A program made the position numbers and the translations under genes. A stretch of DNA of 64,000 nucleotides from Bacteroidia bacterium. GTDB lineage: Bacteria; Bacteroidota; Bacteroidia; Cytophagales; Cyclobacteriaceae. Positions 8,709 to 18,037 of the stretch are shown here, in pieces. The stretch covers positions 1 to 64,000 of the forward strand of contig JAUIAO010000023.1 in assembly GCA_030425425.1 (NCBI GenBank), in the 5' to 3' direction. Numbering within the stretch: position 1 is the stretch's first letter; each line of letters starts with the position of its first letter. The notes beneath the pieces were generated by a model. It saw nothing but the letters and a program-made list of their open reading frames with translations, searched no databases and had not been told where the DNA came from.

Positions 8709-9080
8709 TTATGCGTAAGCGGGAGGTGCTCTTAGTGATTTGTATTGTTGCTGGAATTGATCCTGAAATGGTACAGTAATAATCTCCGGGAATCTAGAAT
8801 CTTGATATAATGACTGCTTGTGGAGAGTCAAATCCTCAATAAAGAAATCTATTGGTGCCAGATTCAGGGCAGGTTCGGCTCTGGAAACATTGTATTCTTC
8901 CAGATGATGACTACCCAGATCGAATTCAAAAAAGTCCGAAAGAAAAGAGTCAGGACACTGATGCCCTACCGAAATATTGATGGTAAGGTTGTCTGTGTAA
9001 TGGTGATGTGGCACAAAAGAATGCAGCAACACAACCATTAATGGTATCCAAAGAAAATTATGGGCAATTTTTCGACTCAT
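8709..9080 (-). CDS. Small exported His-rich protein heading the metal efflux operon
   Basis: A 123-residue protein with an N-terminal hydrophobic signal or anchor (FLWIPLMVVLLHSFVP) followed by clustered potential metal ligands: PHHHYTD, GHQCPD and GSHHLEE. It ends in LRAPPAYA, a tail I associate with small proteins found next to Bacteroidetes RND pumps. It is the first gene before the CzcA-TolC fusion, with a 169-bp gap (8540-8708) in which I see only AT-rich sequence and a direct repeat of ATTCAATTCA. A role as periplasmic metal binder or sensor for the pump is inference from composition and position. Confidence 0.6.
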   Translation of the reverse strand: MSRKIAHNFLWIPLMVVLLHSFVPHHHYTDNLTINISVGHQCPDSFLSDFFEFDLGSHHLEEYNVSRAEPALNLAPIDFFIEDLTLHKQSLYQDSRFPEIITVPFQDQFQQQYKSLRAPPAYA

Positions 9081-9141
9081 TACCGCAAATTACGAAGATT
9101 TCTTAGGAATGGTTGGTAATGAATGTTACGAAAGGTGAATT

Positions 9142-9297
9142 TTATAGGATCATATAAAGGATGAACAATAAAATTAGAAGAATGGCCACCCATTTGATAC
9201 CCGGACTAAAATCTGTGAATTCATAGCCACAAATAGGGCACTCCTTGCTTTTGGCATCTACTTCCATGGCACAGGATGGACATTCTTTCTTTTTCAT
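9142..9297 (-). CDS. 51-residue zinc-ribbon membrane protein
   Basis: A very short gene, too small for usual ORF cut-offs. The translation starts MKKKECPSCAMEV, continues KECPICGYEF and ends with one hydrophobic helix (WVAILLILLFILYMIL). Two CPxC knuckles 11 residues apart make a compact zinc ribbon, tethered to the inner membrane by its C-terminus. Its ATG lies 4 bp after the EttA stop codon, so it is almost certainly cotranslated with EttA. Function unknown; the intact ribbon, helix and spacing support a real gene. Confidence 0.72.
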   Translation of the reverse strand: MKKKECPSCAMEVDAKSKECPICGYEFTDFSPGIKWVAILLILLFILYMIL

Positions 9298-9301
9298 TGA
9301 G

Positions 9302-10981
9302 TTATTTCAGCTTTCTGTACTTAATCCTTTTTGGTGCCTCATCTCCTAATCTCTTCTTACGGTTTTCTTCGTATTCAGAGAAGTTTCCTTCAAACCAATA
9401 AACTTGAGAATCACCTTCATACGCCAAAATGTGCGTGCAAATTCTATCAAGAAACCATCTATCGTGAGAAATCACCACCGCACAGCCTGCAAAGTTTTCG
9501 AGTGCTTCTTCCAGAGCCCGAAGTGTATTTACATCCAGGTCATTGGTAGGCTCATCGAGAAGAATCAGATTGGCACCTTGCTTCAGCGTAATTGCCAGGT
9601 GCGCTCGATTTCTCTCTCCTCCAGATAATACACCTACTTTTTTGGTCTGATCTGATCCTGAGAAGTTGAATTTACTCACGTAAGCACGAGCATTCATTTC
9701 CTTGCCGCCAAGATTAATAATCTCATTTCCACCTGAGATTGCTTGAAAAACAGAATCATCAGGCTTCAAGTCGTCATGCTCCTGATCTACATAGGCCATT
9801 TCTACCGTTGGACCTACATCAAAAGTTCCCGTATCCGGCTTTTCCTTGCCCGTGATCAGATTAAATAGTGTCGTCTTTCCAGCACCATTTGGCCCGATTA
9901 CACCAACAATTCCACCTTGAGGCAGACTAAATGTCAAGTTTTCAAATAACAGCTTATCACCATAAGCTTTCGATACGCCTTCCGCCTCTATTACCTTCGC
10001 TCCAAGTCTTGGACCTGGTGGGATGTATAATTCCAGCTGCTGTTCTTTTGCTTTTCCTTCTTCTCCCATCATTTTATCGTAAGCTGAAAGACGTGCTTTG
10101 GACTTAGCATGACGCCCTTTTGGTGTCATTTTCACCCATTCCAACTCCCTTTCCAGAGTCTTTTGACGTTTCGATTCTGACTTTTCTTCATCGGCTAATC
10201 GCTTCTGTTTCTGATCCAGCCAACTACTGTAATTTCCTTTCCACGGTATTCCTTCTCCTCTATCAAGCTCCAAAATCCATCCTGCTACATTGTCTAAGAA
10301 ATATCGATCGTGGGTTACGGCGATTACTGTTCCTTTGTACTGTTGCAAGTGTTGCTCCAACCACAACACAGATTCCGCATCAAGGTGGTTAGTCGGTTCA
10401 TCTAGCAATAACACATCCGGCTCCTGAAGCAACAACCTGCAGAGTGCTACCCTTCTCTTTTCTCCTCCTGAGAGATTTTTAATGATGGCATCCTCCGGAG
10501 GAGTACGCAATGCGTCCATCGCTCGCTCCAATTTGCTATCCAAATCCCAGGCTCCCACATGATCCAGCTTTTCCTGCACTTCTCCTTGCTTCTCAATGAG
10601 CTTATTCATTTTATCTGGATCTTCCAGTACTTCCGAATCACCAAACTTTAGGTTGATCTCATCATATTCCTTCAGCAAATCTGTGATTTCAGAAACTGCT
10701 TCACTGATAGACTCTTTGACCGTTTTATCGGGATCAAGCTTTGGCTCCTGCTCAAGCAATCCAACACTAAAACCCGGTGAAAAAACGACCTCACCCTGAA
10801 AATCCTGATCGATTCCGGCAATGATTCTCAATAAAGAGGACTTTCCTGAACCATTTAAACCCAACACTCCTATCTTCGCACCGTAAAAAAACGATAGGTA
10901 GATGTTTTTAAGTACCTGTTTCTTTGGCGGATAGATCTTATTGACCCCAGCCATCGAAAAGATTATTTTTTCGTCTGCCAT
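9302..10981 (-). CDS. ettA: ABC-F translation factor EttA
   Basis: A 559-residue soluble protein with two ABC ATPase domains and no membrane segment. Domain 1 has Walker A GLNGSGKSS (residues 41-49), signature LSGGEKRR and Walker B LLLDEPTNHLD; domain 2 has GPNGAGKTT, LSGGERNR and LLDEPTNDLD. The linker and length match the E. coli energy-dependent translational throttle A (555 residues). EttA binds the ribosomal E site and gates the first elongation steps according to ATP/ADP ratio. The tail is basic (RKKRLGDEAPKRIKYRKLK). A zinc-ribbon mini-protein follows 4 bp downstream. Confidence 0.94.
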   Translation of the reverse strand: MADEKIIFSMAGVNKIYPPKKQVLKNIYLSFFYGAKIGVLGLNGSGKSSLLRIIAGIDQDFQGEVVFSPGFSVGLLEQEPKLDPDKTVKESISEAVSEITDLLKEYDEINLKFGDSEVLEDPDKMNKLIEKQGEVQEKLDHVGAWDLDSKLERAMDALRTPPEDAIIKNLSGGEKRRVALCRLLLQEPDVLLLDEPTNHLDAESVLWLEQHLQQYKGTVIAVTHDRYFLDNVAGWILELDRGEGIPWKGNYSSWLDQKQKRLADEEKSESKRQKTLERELEWVKMTPKGRHAKSKARLSAYDKMMGEEGKAKEQQLELYIPPGPRLGAKVIEAEGVSKAYGDKLLFENLTFSLPQGGIVGVIGPNGAGKTTLFNLITGKEKPDTGTFDVGPTVEMAYVDQEHDDLKPDDSVFQAISGGNEIINLGGKEMNARAYVSKFNFSGSDQTKKVGVLSGGERNRAHLAITLKQGANLILLDEPTNDLDVNTLRALEEALENFAGCAVVISHDRWFLDRICTHILAYEGDSQVYWFEGNFSEYEENRKKRLGDEAPKRIKYRKLK

Positions 10982-11058
10982 TTTATTTATTTTGAAAAGA
11001 AGTCGAATTTACTCTATTTATCATTTCTACAGACCAATAGAGACAAGAGAATAAAATT

Positions 11059-12270
11059 GTGAGCATAAAGGAAATACCTTTCGGAAAAATAATTGACAAT
11101 AAAATCATTCTCAATGGATGGAAAGATTTTCCTGAGCGGGAAATTGGAGAAATCCGTGAAAGTGAAGATGAATCTGTTCAATATTTCATTAATCGATTTA
11201 ATGAGCTGGATGAAAAAATCGAAAAACTCGAAAATGAAATTGCCGAAAGTGAGAATAAGGGTTCGTTTCTAATGAAACTCGTTCACCTCAAAGATTTAAT
11301 CACCAAACATGATGGACTGGGTGATTATGAAGCTTTGGAAAAACGCCTTTTGAATCAGGAGGAATTGCTTTCAGACATTATTCACAAAAACCGGGAAAGA
11401 AATACTGATATCAAAAAAGTGCTTCTGGAAGAAATGAAGGTGGCCGTGGAAAAAATTAATTGGAAAGAAGCCACAGCAGAGATTCATGACATCAAAGCGC
11501 GGTGGATCAAAACCGGAAATCCAAAAGAAGATGTTCAGCAAGAGCTAGAGGATGAATTCTGGGGATTAGTAGATGGTTTTTTCGAAAAGAAAAAGCAATT
11601 CTATGAAGACAAAAAGCTGCTCGGAGAGAAACGCAAGAAGGCATACGAAGAAGTAGTTGAGAAAGCAAAGAAGGTAGCTGAATTGTTCGGGAAAGAACGT
11701 TCTGATGTAACCAGAAGCTTAAAAGAGGAATGGAAAGAGATTGGAAATATTCCGAAAGAAGAGTATTTGCCATTACAGAAAGTATTTAATGATCTCCTGA
11801 AAGCGAGACCCAAACAAAATTTTCAAGGTGGTGATATCAATGCCATAAAAGATCAGCTCCAAAAATACATTCAAGGCGAACAGTCTTATTCATTCAAGGA
11901 TCTATCTGGCATCAAGGAACAATTAAAAAAATTTAGAGCTCACAATCCTGAAACCAGAAAACAAAGAAACGAGTCTTTCGCCGATTTACAATTGCTCACA
12001 GAGCGGGACTTTGTGGACAAACTTGCCTTGAAAAGATTTAAGAATTTCAAAGACCTTGAAAAAGAAAAGAAATCTAACATCCGAATTAGTATTCTGGAAG
12101 AACTGATAAACAGAGATTTGACTGATCTGGAAAAATATCAGGAAAACTCCGCGAACTTCTCAGGACCTACCGGCAGTATGCTCAGTTTGATTGAAAAGAA
12201 AATATCTCAGCAGCAAAACAAGATCGAAATCAAAAGGAAACTTTTAAAAATTCTGAGAGACAAAAAATAG
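11059..12270 (+). CDS. DUF349 family coiled-coil protein
   Basis: A 403-residue, highly charged, mostly helical protein starting at GTG. It carries DUF349-like units with the WK-IG-P signature (EEWKEIGNIPKEEYLPLQKVFNDLL around residue 215-240; an earlier unit includes ARWIKTGNPKED). No signal peptide or membrane segment. DUF349 proteins are of uncertain function; in Bacteroidetes they are conserved near housekeeping genes. It is transcribed divergently from ettA across a 77-bp gap and appears monocistronic. Confidence 0.78.
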   Translation: MSIKEIPFGKIIDNKIILNGWKDFPEREIGEIRESEDESVQYFINRFNELDEKIEKLENEIAESENKGSFLMKLVHLKDLITKHDGLGDYEALEKRLLNQEELLSDIIHKNRERNTDIKKVLLEEMKVAVEKINWKEATAEIHDIKARWIKTGNPKEDVQQELEDEFWGLVDGFFEKKKQFYEDKKLLGEKRKKAYEEVVEKAKKVAELFGKERSDVTRSLKEEWKEIGNIPKEEYLPLQKVFNDLLKARPKQNFQGGDINAIKDQLQKYIQGEQSYSFKDLSGIKEQLKKFRAHNPETRKQRNESFADLQLLTERDFVDKLALKRFKNFKDLEKEKKSNIRISILEELINRDLTDLEKYQENSANFSGPTGSMLSLIEKKISQQQNKIEIKRKLLKILRDKK

Positions 12271-12342
12271 TTTACCAGAAAACGAAACTTTATTTCCTTG
12301 TTTACATTATTGTTAGTATATCTAGAAGATGAAAAATAAGAC

Positions 12343-12372
12343 TTTGATTTTTCATTATAAAATCTATTTTTG
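12343..12372 (+). promoter_or_regulatory. Bacteroidetes sigma-A promoter for the DUF2795 gene
   Basis: TTTG at 12343-12346 (-33 element) and TATTTTTG at 12365-12372 (-7 element, consensus TAnnTTTG) are 18 bp apart, and the ATG follows at 12397. This is one of the best matches to the Bacteroidetes housekeeping promoter in the window. Confidence 0.7.
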
Positions 12373-12396
12373 CACGAAATTTTAAAAGGTATAAAA

Positions 12397-12618
12397 ATGT
12401 ATTGGACATTAGAATTAGCATCATACCTGGAAGACGCACCATGGCCAGCATCAAAAGATGAATTGATTGACTACTCCATTCGCTCAGGTGCTCCTCTAGA
12501 GGTAGTAGAAAACCTTCAGGAGCTGGAAGATGATGGGAATCCTTATGAGACCATTGAAGAAATATGGCCAGATTACCCTACTAAGGAGGACTTCTTCTTT
12601 AATGAAGATGAATATTAG
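12397..12618 (+). CDS. DUF2795 domain small acidic protein
   Basis: A 73-residue acidic protein (MYWTLELASYLEDAPWPAS...) ending in FFFNEDEY. The ATG at 12397 is preferred over an in-frame TTG at 12370, which would overlap the -7 promoter box. The block DELIDYSIRSGAPLEVVENLQEL matches the DUF2795 core, a small helical domain found in many phyla and highly conserved in Bacteroidetes. Function unknown. It has its own promoter and a bidirectional terminator. Confidence 0.82.
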   Translation: MYWTLELASYLEDAPWPASKDELIDYSIRSGAPLEVVENLQELEDDGNPYETIEEIWPDYPTKEDFFFNEDEY

Positions 12619-12640
12619 CAAATCTTAAAGAAATGAATAT

Positions 12641-12665
12641 AAAAGCCTCATTTCGAGGCTTTTTT
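12641..12665. terminator. Bidirectional intrinsic terminator
   Basis: AAAAGCCTC at 12641-12649 pairs with GAGGCTTTT after a 5-base loop, and a T run follows on the + strand, an A run on the left. It closes the DUF2795 gene and overlaps the last codons of ispD on the other strand. Confidence 0.85.
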
Positions 12666-13322
12666 ATTTAAAAATGCTTCGGCCAGAATCAGGTCTTCAG
12701 GAGTGGTGATTTTAATATTCTTATAGTCACCAGTGACTTGATGTACACTGCCTCCAGAATACTCATATACAGAAGCATCATCGGTAAACGATTCATTCTC
12801 CTCTACTTCAAAAGCTTTCTTGATTAACTCTACCCGAAAGGTCTGTGGTGTTTGAACTATGAAATAATCTGATCGATTGACAGATTGGGTTAGGTCAGTA
12901 ACTTTTTTCCGAATAGAATCTTTCAGTGAAACCATCGCTACACCTGAGCCTGTTTGCTCTGCCATTTCAAAACAGTCAGCAATAACCTGATTGGAGACCA
13001 TTGGCCGAACAGCATCATGAATTGCCACCAGACCCTCAGAGATGCTTGCCAAACCAGATTTCACGCTCTGAAACCTCGAGCTTCCTCCCTGTGCTATTAA
13101 AACATTTTGATTCGGCAAGAACTCTCGTTTAATTTCTTGCCATGTAGGAATATGGACTTCAGGCAACACCAATACAACTGTGATGTTCGGATCATAATTG
13201 AGAAATGCCTCAATCGTATATACCAGAATTGGTTTACCATGAATAGACGCAAACTGCTTGGGAATGGCTAAACCCATTCGAGTACCACTCCCTCCCGCAA
13301 CAATAATTACTGATTTTCTCAT
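12648..13322 (-). CDS. ispD: 2-C-methyl-D-erythritol 4-phosphate cytidylyltransferase IspD
   Basis: A 224-residue nucleotidyltransferase that makes CDP-methylerythritol in the MEP isoprenoid pathway. The N-terminal CTP loop [17 protein letters not shown] and the metal/substrate motif [11 protein letters not shown] are intact, as is the FTDDASVYE segment near residue 170. The stop codon lies inside the bidirectional terminator. Its ATG overlaps the queA stop by 4 bp (ATGA), so the two are translationally coupled. Single-domain IspD, not fused to IspF. Confidence 0.93.
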   Translation of the reverse strand: MRKSVIIVAGGSGTRMGLAIPKQFASIHGKPILVYTIEAFLNYDPNITVVLVLPEVHIPTWQEIKREFLPNQNVLIAQGGSSRFQSVKSGLASISEGLVAIHDAVRPMVSNQVIADCFEMAEQTGSGVAMVSLKDSIRKKVTDLTQSVNRSDYFIVQTPQTFRVELIKKAFEVEENESFTDDASVYEYSGGSVHQVTGDYKNIKITTPEDLILAEAFLNKKASK

Positions 13323-14368
13323 TCAAGAATCAGCATCGCATCACCATAAGTGAAGAAACGATACTTCTCTTTCATGGCTATTTGATAAGCCTCCATCACT
13401 AAATCGTAGCCTCCAAAAGCAGAAGCCATCATCAGTAAAGTAGATTCAGGAAGATGGAAGTTGGTGACCAATGCACTACAAATTTTGAAATCGTACTGAG
13501 GGAAAATAAATTTATCAGTCCAGCCTTCATTGGCCTTTAATCTTCCATTCGCAGAAACAGATGATTCTAATGTTCTCATCACTGTGGTCCCAACAGAGAT
13601 TACTCTTTTCTTATTGTCAAGGGCTTCGTTTACTCTGTTTGCAGTGCCTTCAGGAACCATATAGTTTTCAGAATCCATCTTATGCTTAGTGAGATCTTCT
13701 ACATCCACCGGTCGGAATGTTCCAAGACCCACATGAAGTGTTATTGGATCCACATCAACCCCCTGAATCTCCATTCTTTTCATGATCTGCTTGGTAAAGT
13801 GAAGACCAGCAGTTGGTGCAGCAACGGCGCCTACATTCTTAGCATAGATAGTCTGAAAACGCTCACGATCCTCTGGTTCCGCCTCTCTATTAATGTTCTT
13901 AGGGAGTGGAGTTTCGCCTAATCGATCGATCATCTTGTAAAAATCTTCTTCCGCTCCATCAAACAAAAATCTAATGGTTCTTCCTCTTGATGTAGTATTG
14001 TCAATTACCTCAGCAACTAACTCCCCTTCACCAAAATATAGCTTATTGCCTACACGGATTTTTCTCGCCGGATCTACAAGTACATCCCACAATTTCATTT
14101 CTTTATTGAGCTCTCTTAGAAGAAAAACCTCAATTTTTGCACCTGTCTTTTCCTTATTTCCGTATAATCTTGCCGGGAATACTTTGGTGTCGTTGATGAC
14201 CATCACATCGCCATCATCAAAATATTCTACAATATCTTTAAAAGTTCGATGCTCTATCTTGCCGGATTTCTTGTGAATCACCATCAATCGGGACTCGTCT
14301 CGGTTTTCAGTAGGATGTGAAGCAATAAAACTAGAAGGTAGATCAAACTTGAATGCAGATAATTTCAT
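13319..14368 (-). CDS. queA: S-adenosylmethionine:tRNA ribosyltransferase-isomerase QueA
   Basis: A 349-residue enzyme of tRNA queuosine synthesis that transfers the ribosyl moiety of SAM to preQ1 in the tRNA anticodon to give epoxyqueuosine. Family motifs include [22 protein letters not shown] at the N-terminus (residues about 8-29), the [13 protein letters not shown] block in the middle, [13 protein letters not shown] and [17 protein letters not shown] near the end. Full length. A TAATTTTG box lies upstream on the minus strand at 14412-14419. Confidence 0.95.
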   Translation of the reverse strand: MKLSAFKFDLPSSFIASHPTENRDESRLMVIHKKSGKIEHRTFKDIVEYFDDGDVMVINDTKVFPARLYGNKEKTGAKIEVFLLRELNKEMKLWDVLVDPARKIRVGNKLYFGEGELVAEVIDNTTSRGRTIRFLFDGAEEDFYKMIDRLGETPLPKNINREAEPEDRERFQTIYAKNVGAVAAPTAGLHFTKQIMKRMEIQGVDVDPITLHVGLGTFRPVDVEDLTKHKMDSENYMVPEGTANRVNEALDNKKRVISVGTTVMRTLESSVSANGRLKANEGWTDKFIFPQYDFKICSALVTNFHLPESTLLMMASAFGGYDLVMEAYQIAMKEKYRFFTYGDAMLILE

Positions 14369-14411
14369 ATCGAATAGTCGAATTAATCGATGGTATGATT
14401 AAATAAGTCGG

Positions 14412-14419
14412 CAAAATTA
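14412..14419 (-). promoter_or_regulatory. -7 promoter element for queA-ispD
   Basis: CAAAATTA on the + strand reads TAATTTTG on the minus strand, a full match to TAnnTTTG, 44 bp before the queA ATG. I see no clear TTG at the -33 position. Confidence 0.45.
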
Positions 14420-14467
14420 GTAAAAAGTTTCGTTTAAAGTGCATAAAATTCATTTAACCTACTTCAC

Positions 14468-15721
14468 GTGATTATAATCAGACTCATTTTTGAAAGTTTT
14501 CGATTTGCAGCAAATGCTTTACGTATGAATTTGCTTAGGACAACACTGTCTTTGCTGGGTGTAACCATAGGTATTTTCGCTATTATCGGGGTATTTACTC
14601 TTGTAGATTCCCTGGAAAAAAGCATCAAAGACAGTTTAAATTTCCTGGGTACCAATAACATAAATGTACAGAAGTGGCCTTACGGTTTCGGTGGAGGACC
14701 TTACCCGTGGTGGAAATATATGCAAAGACCATATCCATCATTTGAGGAGTATGAGTTTCTCAAAGAAAACGTTAAAAATGCCAAAGGAATCTCCATTTTT
14801 TCCGTGCGAGGAGGAATAACAGCAAAATACAAAAGCAATAGCAGCAGAGATCTGGACTTAGTTGGAGCAGTTTATGGACATCAGGACGTATATGAAATTC
14901 CGATAGAAAAAGGTAGATATTTCACACCTCAGGAAGATCAGGCTGGACGAAATGTAGTGATACTGGGCCATAGATCTATGAAAGAACTATTTCAGGATGA
15001 AGCTGCGGTGGGAAAAGAAATCAAAATCCGTGGACTTAAATATCGGGTGATTGGAGTGATAAAAGAAGAAGGAGATAGCTTTTTGGGTGCACCCACTAAT
15101 GATGAAAATATTTACATGCCCTATAAGTCATATACTAAGATTTTCTATACTGGAACCAGAGATGGTGTAGAATCGAATATTACTGTCAAAGGGCTGGATG
15201 CGGATATCGGGCTGGTGGAATTGGAAGCCGAACTTAGAGGGTTGATGAGAAAGAAAAGATCCTTAAAACCTAAAGAAGAAGATGATTTCGCACTTAATAG
15301 ACCAGAGGCCATCGCTAATTTTATCGGATCCACTTTCGATGTAATTGGTATCGCAGGATGGATTATTGGCGGGTTTTCTATTTTGGTTGGCGGTTTTGGA
15401 ATCGCCAACATCATGTTCGTTTCTGTACGTGAACGAACCAACATTATTGGAATTCAAAAATCTCTTGGAGCGAAAAATTACTTCATCCTTTTTCAGTTCT
15501 TATTTGAGTCAGTATTCCTAAGTATTCTTGGAGGTGGGATCGGTATAGTATTGGTGTGGATGCTGTCTTTTATCAGCCTGGGAGACTTACAGCTGCAACT
15601 AAGCTTAGCCAATGTTGCTCTAGGACTTGGAGTATCGGCCATTATCGGAATGGCCTCAGGGATCATACCGGCAGCCATGGCTGCCAGATTAGATCCTGTA
15701 ATTGCTATTAGAACCCAGTAG
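14468..15721 (+). CDS. MacB-type ABC transporter permease
   Basis: A 417-residue permease starting at GTG. One membrane helix near residues 25-47 (LLRTTLSLLGVTIGIFAIIGVFTLVD) precedes a large periplasmic MacB core domain, and three helices in the last 130 residues form the FtsX domain (GIAGWIIGGFSILVGGFGIANIMFVSV). It typifies the tripartite or lipoprotein-handling MacB/LolCE families; no ATPase gene is adjacent, so the partner must be elsewhere. A Gly/Pro/Trp-rich loop (KWPYGFGGGPYPWWKY) is typical of the Bacteroidetes branch. Its stop is 2 bp from the convergent recA stop, with no terminator between. Confidence 0.85.
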   Translation: MIIIRLIFESFRFAANALRMNLLRTTLSLLGVTIGIFAIIGVFTLVDSLEKSIKDSLNFLGTNNINVQKWPYGFGGGPYPWWKYMQRPYPSFEEYEFLKENVKNAKGISIFSVRGGITAKYKSNSSRDLDLVGAVYGHQDVYEIPIEKGRYFTPQEDQAGRNVVILGHRSMKELFQDEAAVGKEIKIRGLKYRVIGVIKEEGDSFLGAPTNDENIYMPYKSYTKIFYTGTRDGVESNITVKGLDADIGLVELEAELRGLMRKKRSLKPKEEDDFALNRPEAIANFIGSTFDVIGIAGWIIGGFSILVGGFGIANIMFVSVRERTNIIGIQKSLGAKNYFILFQFLFESVFLSILGGGIGIVLVWMLSFISLGDLQLQLSLANVALGLGVSAIIGMASGIIPAAMAARLDPVIAIRTQ

Positions 15722-15723
15722 AT

Positions 15724-16740
15724 TTACTCTACTGGCACTTCTTCTTTTCCGTTGATTTTGTCTTTGATCTTCTTCTCAATTTCATCCATTAGCTCAGGGT
15801 TGTCTTCTATTAGCTGCTTCACAGCATCACGACCCTGACCTAATTTATTGTCATTGTAAGAAAACCAGGAACCAGATTTTTTGATGATGTCCATTTCCAC
15901 ACCAATATCCAAAATCTCTCCAGACTTGCTGATTCCCTTTCCGTACATGATATCAAACTCCACAACCTTGAACGGAGGAGCCACCTTATTTTTCACCACT
16001 TTCACACGAGTACGGTTACCTAGCACATTGTCTGCACTTTCTTTGATTTGACCAATCCTCCTAATATCCAATCTCACAGAGGCATAAAATTTCAGCGCAT
16101 TCCCACCAGTAGTTGTTTCTGGATTACCAAACATCACCCCTATTTTCTCTCTAAGCTGATTAATAAATATGCAGGCGCAACCGGTTTTATTAATTGCACC
16201 GGTAAGTTTTCTGAGGGCCTGCGACATCAACCTCGCCTGAAGACCCATCTTACTATCTCCCATTTCGCCTTCAAGCTCACCTCTTGGAACTAAGGCGGCC
16301 ACAGAGTCAATCACAATGATATCAATCGCTCCTGACCGTATTAAATGCTCCGCAATCTCCAATGCCTGCTCACCATTATCCGGCTGAGAGATCAGTAGAT
16401 TTTCAGTATCAATACCTAGCTTTTCCGCATAGGTCTTGTCAAAAGCATGTTCCGCATCTATGATTGCTGCCAGACCACCCTGCTTTTGCGCCTCTGCGAT
16501 ACAGTGCATCGCCAGAGTAGTTTTACCAGAAGATTCAGGTCCATATACTTCTATGACTCTACCTTTTGGAATACCACCAACTCCCAGAGCCATATCCAAA
16601 CTAAGTGAACCTGTAGATATAGTAGGCACATCCAAAACTTTATTATCTGAAAGTTTCATAATGGTACCTTTACCATATGCTTTCTCAAGTTTATCTATCG
16701 TTAGCTTTAAAGCTTTTAGTTTTTCCGAATTATCAGACAT
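15724..16740 (-). CDS. recA: Recombinase RecA
   Basis: A 338-residue recombinase. Walker A is GPESSGKT at residues 67-74; the Walker B region is [15 protein letters not shown]; the L2 loop region [26 protein letters not shown] is canonical. RecA forms filaments on single-stranded DNA for homologous recombination and SOS induction. The C-terminus is short and acidic/basic mixed. A TATTTTTG box lies upstream on the minus strand (16787-16794). I see no LexA box I can defend. Confidence 0.98.
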   Translation of the reverse strand: MSDNSEKLKALKLTIDKLEKAYGKGTIMKLSDNKVLDVPTISTGSLSLDMALGVGGIPKGRVIEVYGPESSGKTTLAMHCIAEAQKQGGLAAIIDAEHAFDKTYAEKLGIDTENLLISQPDNGEQALEIAEHLIRSGAIDIIVIDSVAALVPRGELEGEMGDSKMGLQARLMSQALRKLTGAINKTGCACIFINQLREKIGVMFGNPETTTGGNALKFYASVRLDIRRIGQIKESADNVLGNRTRVKVVKNKVAPPFKVVEFDIMYGKGISKSGEILDIGVEMDIIKKSGSWFSYNDNKLGQGRDAVKQLIEDNPELMDEIEKKIKDKINGKEEVPVE

Positions 16741-16786
16741 CCTTAATTGATTGAAGTTAATTTTATACGAAGTAATTACAACTTAG

Positions 16787-16794
16787 CAAAAATA
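16787..16794 (-). promoter_or_regulatory. -7 promoter element for recA
   Basis: CAAAAATA on the + strand reads TATTTTTG on the minus strand, a full TAnnTTTG match 47 bp upstream of the recA ATG. No good -33 TTG at the usual distance. Confidence 0.45.
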
Positions 16795-16844
16795 CCTCGA
16801 TCTCGACAATTATTTTATCATTTTCCAATTTTATTAGCAAATAA

Positions 16845-17864
16845 ATGGTTAAAAAAATCCTTATTGTAGTTTTTCTAATATTATTAGGTTTTTGCCTTTG
16901 GAATTGGAATTGGATAAAATATGGTTTTCAGCAAGCAAAAGGTCAATTAGAAATCATCATCAATGCAAAACCAATTGCTGAGTTTTTATCAGACCCAAAT
17001 TACCCTGACTCACTGAAAAACAAACTACAACTCACACAAATTGTCAGGCAGTTTGCGATTGACTCATTGGGGCTTCACAATTCAGATAATTACACCAAAA
17101 TGTATGATCAAAAAGGTGAAGTTTTGTTGTGGAATTTATCGGCGGCCTATCCATACGAATTGAAACCGTACTATTGGACTTATCCTTTTCTTGGTAAAAT
17201 GCCGTATAAAGGTTTTTTTGAGATAGAAAAAGCAAAAGAAGAGGCTGAAACACTTAAAGAAGATGGACTAGATGTAAGAATCCGTGCAGTTGGCGGTTGG
17301 TCGACTCTGGGTATATTGGAAGATCCTATTTTATCTGAAATGCTCAACCGAAGTGACGGTGCCTTGGCTGAGTTGATTATACATGAATTGACGCACGCGA
17401 CTATTTTCATCAAAAATGAAATAGAATTTAATGAAAACCTCGCTTCTTTTATAGGGGAAAGAGGAGCTGAGCAATTTCTAATTAGTCACTTCGGAGATAG
17501 TAGCGTCAAGCATCTGGAATACATTCGATCACTCTCTGACTCTAAAAAATTTAATAAAGTGATTTTGTCAGGCACCCAATCATTAGACAGTCTTTATCAC
17601 ACTTTTAATGACTCAATGAGCATCCAGGAAAAAGACACTTTAAAATGGAGACAGATTAGATCGATTAGAGACAATCTGGAACTTACACCTTTTTATAATT
17701 CGCGATATAACCGAGTATTTAGCAAAACCCTTCCAAATAACGCATATTTCATGGCTCTGAAAAGATATCATAGCCAGGAAGACTCTATTTCAGATCTTTA
17801 TAGCCAGAGTAAAAATGATCTCCTGTTATTTTTGACAGACCTGAAAAAACAACATGGAAAATGA
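16845..17864 (+). CDS. Putative membrane-anchored zinc aminopeptidase (PF10023-like)
   Basis: A 339-residue protein with an N-terminal membrane anchor (ILIVVFLILLGFCLWNW). The zinc motif HELTH is at residues 180-184 and is followed by FNENLASFIGERGAEQF, where E197 is the likely third ligand; this spacing matches the predicted aminopeptidase family PF10023/COG4324. The VRAVGGWSTLG-like block (RIRAVGGWSTLGIL) before it is also typical. It should act on the periplasmic face of the inner membrane. Substrate unknown. It is divergent from recA and stands alone before the phoB-like operon. Confidence 0.82.
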   Translation: MVKKILIVVFLILLGFCLWNWNWIKYGFQQAKGQLEIIINAKPIAEFLSDPNYPDSLKNKLQLTQIVRQFAIDSLGLHNSDNYTKMYDQKGEVLLWNLSAAYPYELKPYYWTYPFLGKMPYKGFFEIEKAKEEAETLKEDGLDVRIRAVGGWSTLGILEDPILSEMLNRSDGALAELIIHELTHATIFIKNEIEFNENLASFIGERGAEQFLISHFGDSSVKHLEYIRSLSDSKKFNKVILSGTQSLDSLYHTFNDSMSIQEKDTLKWRQIRSIRDNLELTPFYNSRYNRVFSKTLPNNAYFMALKRYHSQEDSISDLYSQSKNDLLLFLTDLKKQHGK

Positions 17865-17888
17865 CTCATGTTTAACAAATTGTTACGC

Positions 17889-17922
17889 TTTGGCTATCGA
17901 AAGTGATTTCTCTTTAAATTTG
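17889..17922 (+). promoter_or_regulatory. Sigma-A promoter for the two-component operon
   Basis: TTTG (17889-17892) and TAAATTTG (17915-17922) are 22 bp apart, both matching the Bacteroidetes consensus. The response regulator ATG follows at 18038, leaving a 5' leader of roughly 110 nt. Confidence 0.6.
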
Positions 17923-18037
17923 AATAATATCGAACGAAACAAATGGGATAGGACAGAATAGCTGATTTCAAATACGATTGAAACACAACTATTTTTTTCA
18001 TTTTATCAAAACTTTAATAATTCATTAAGAGATACTG

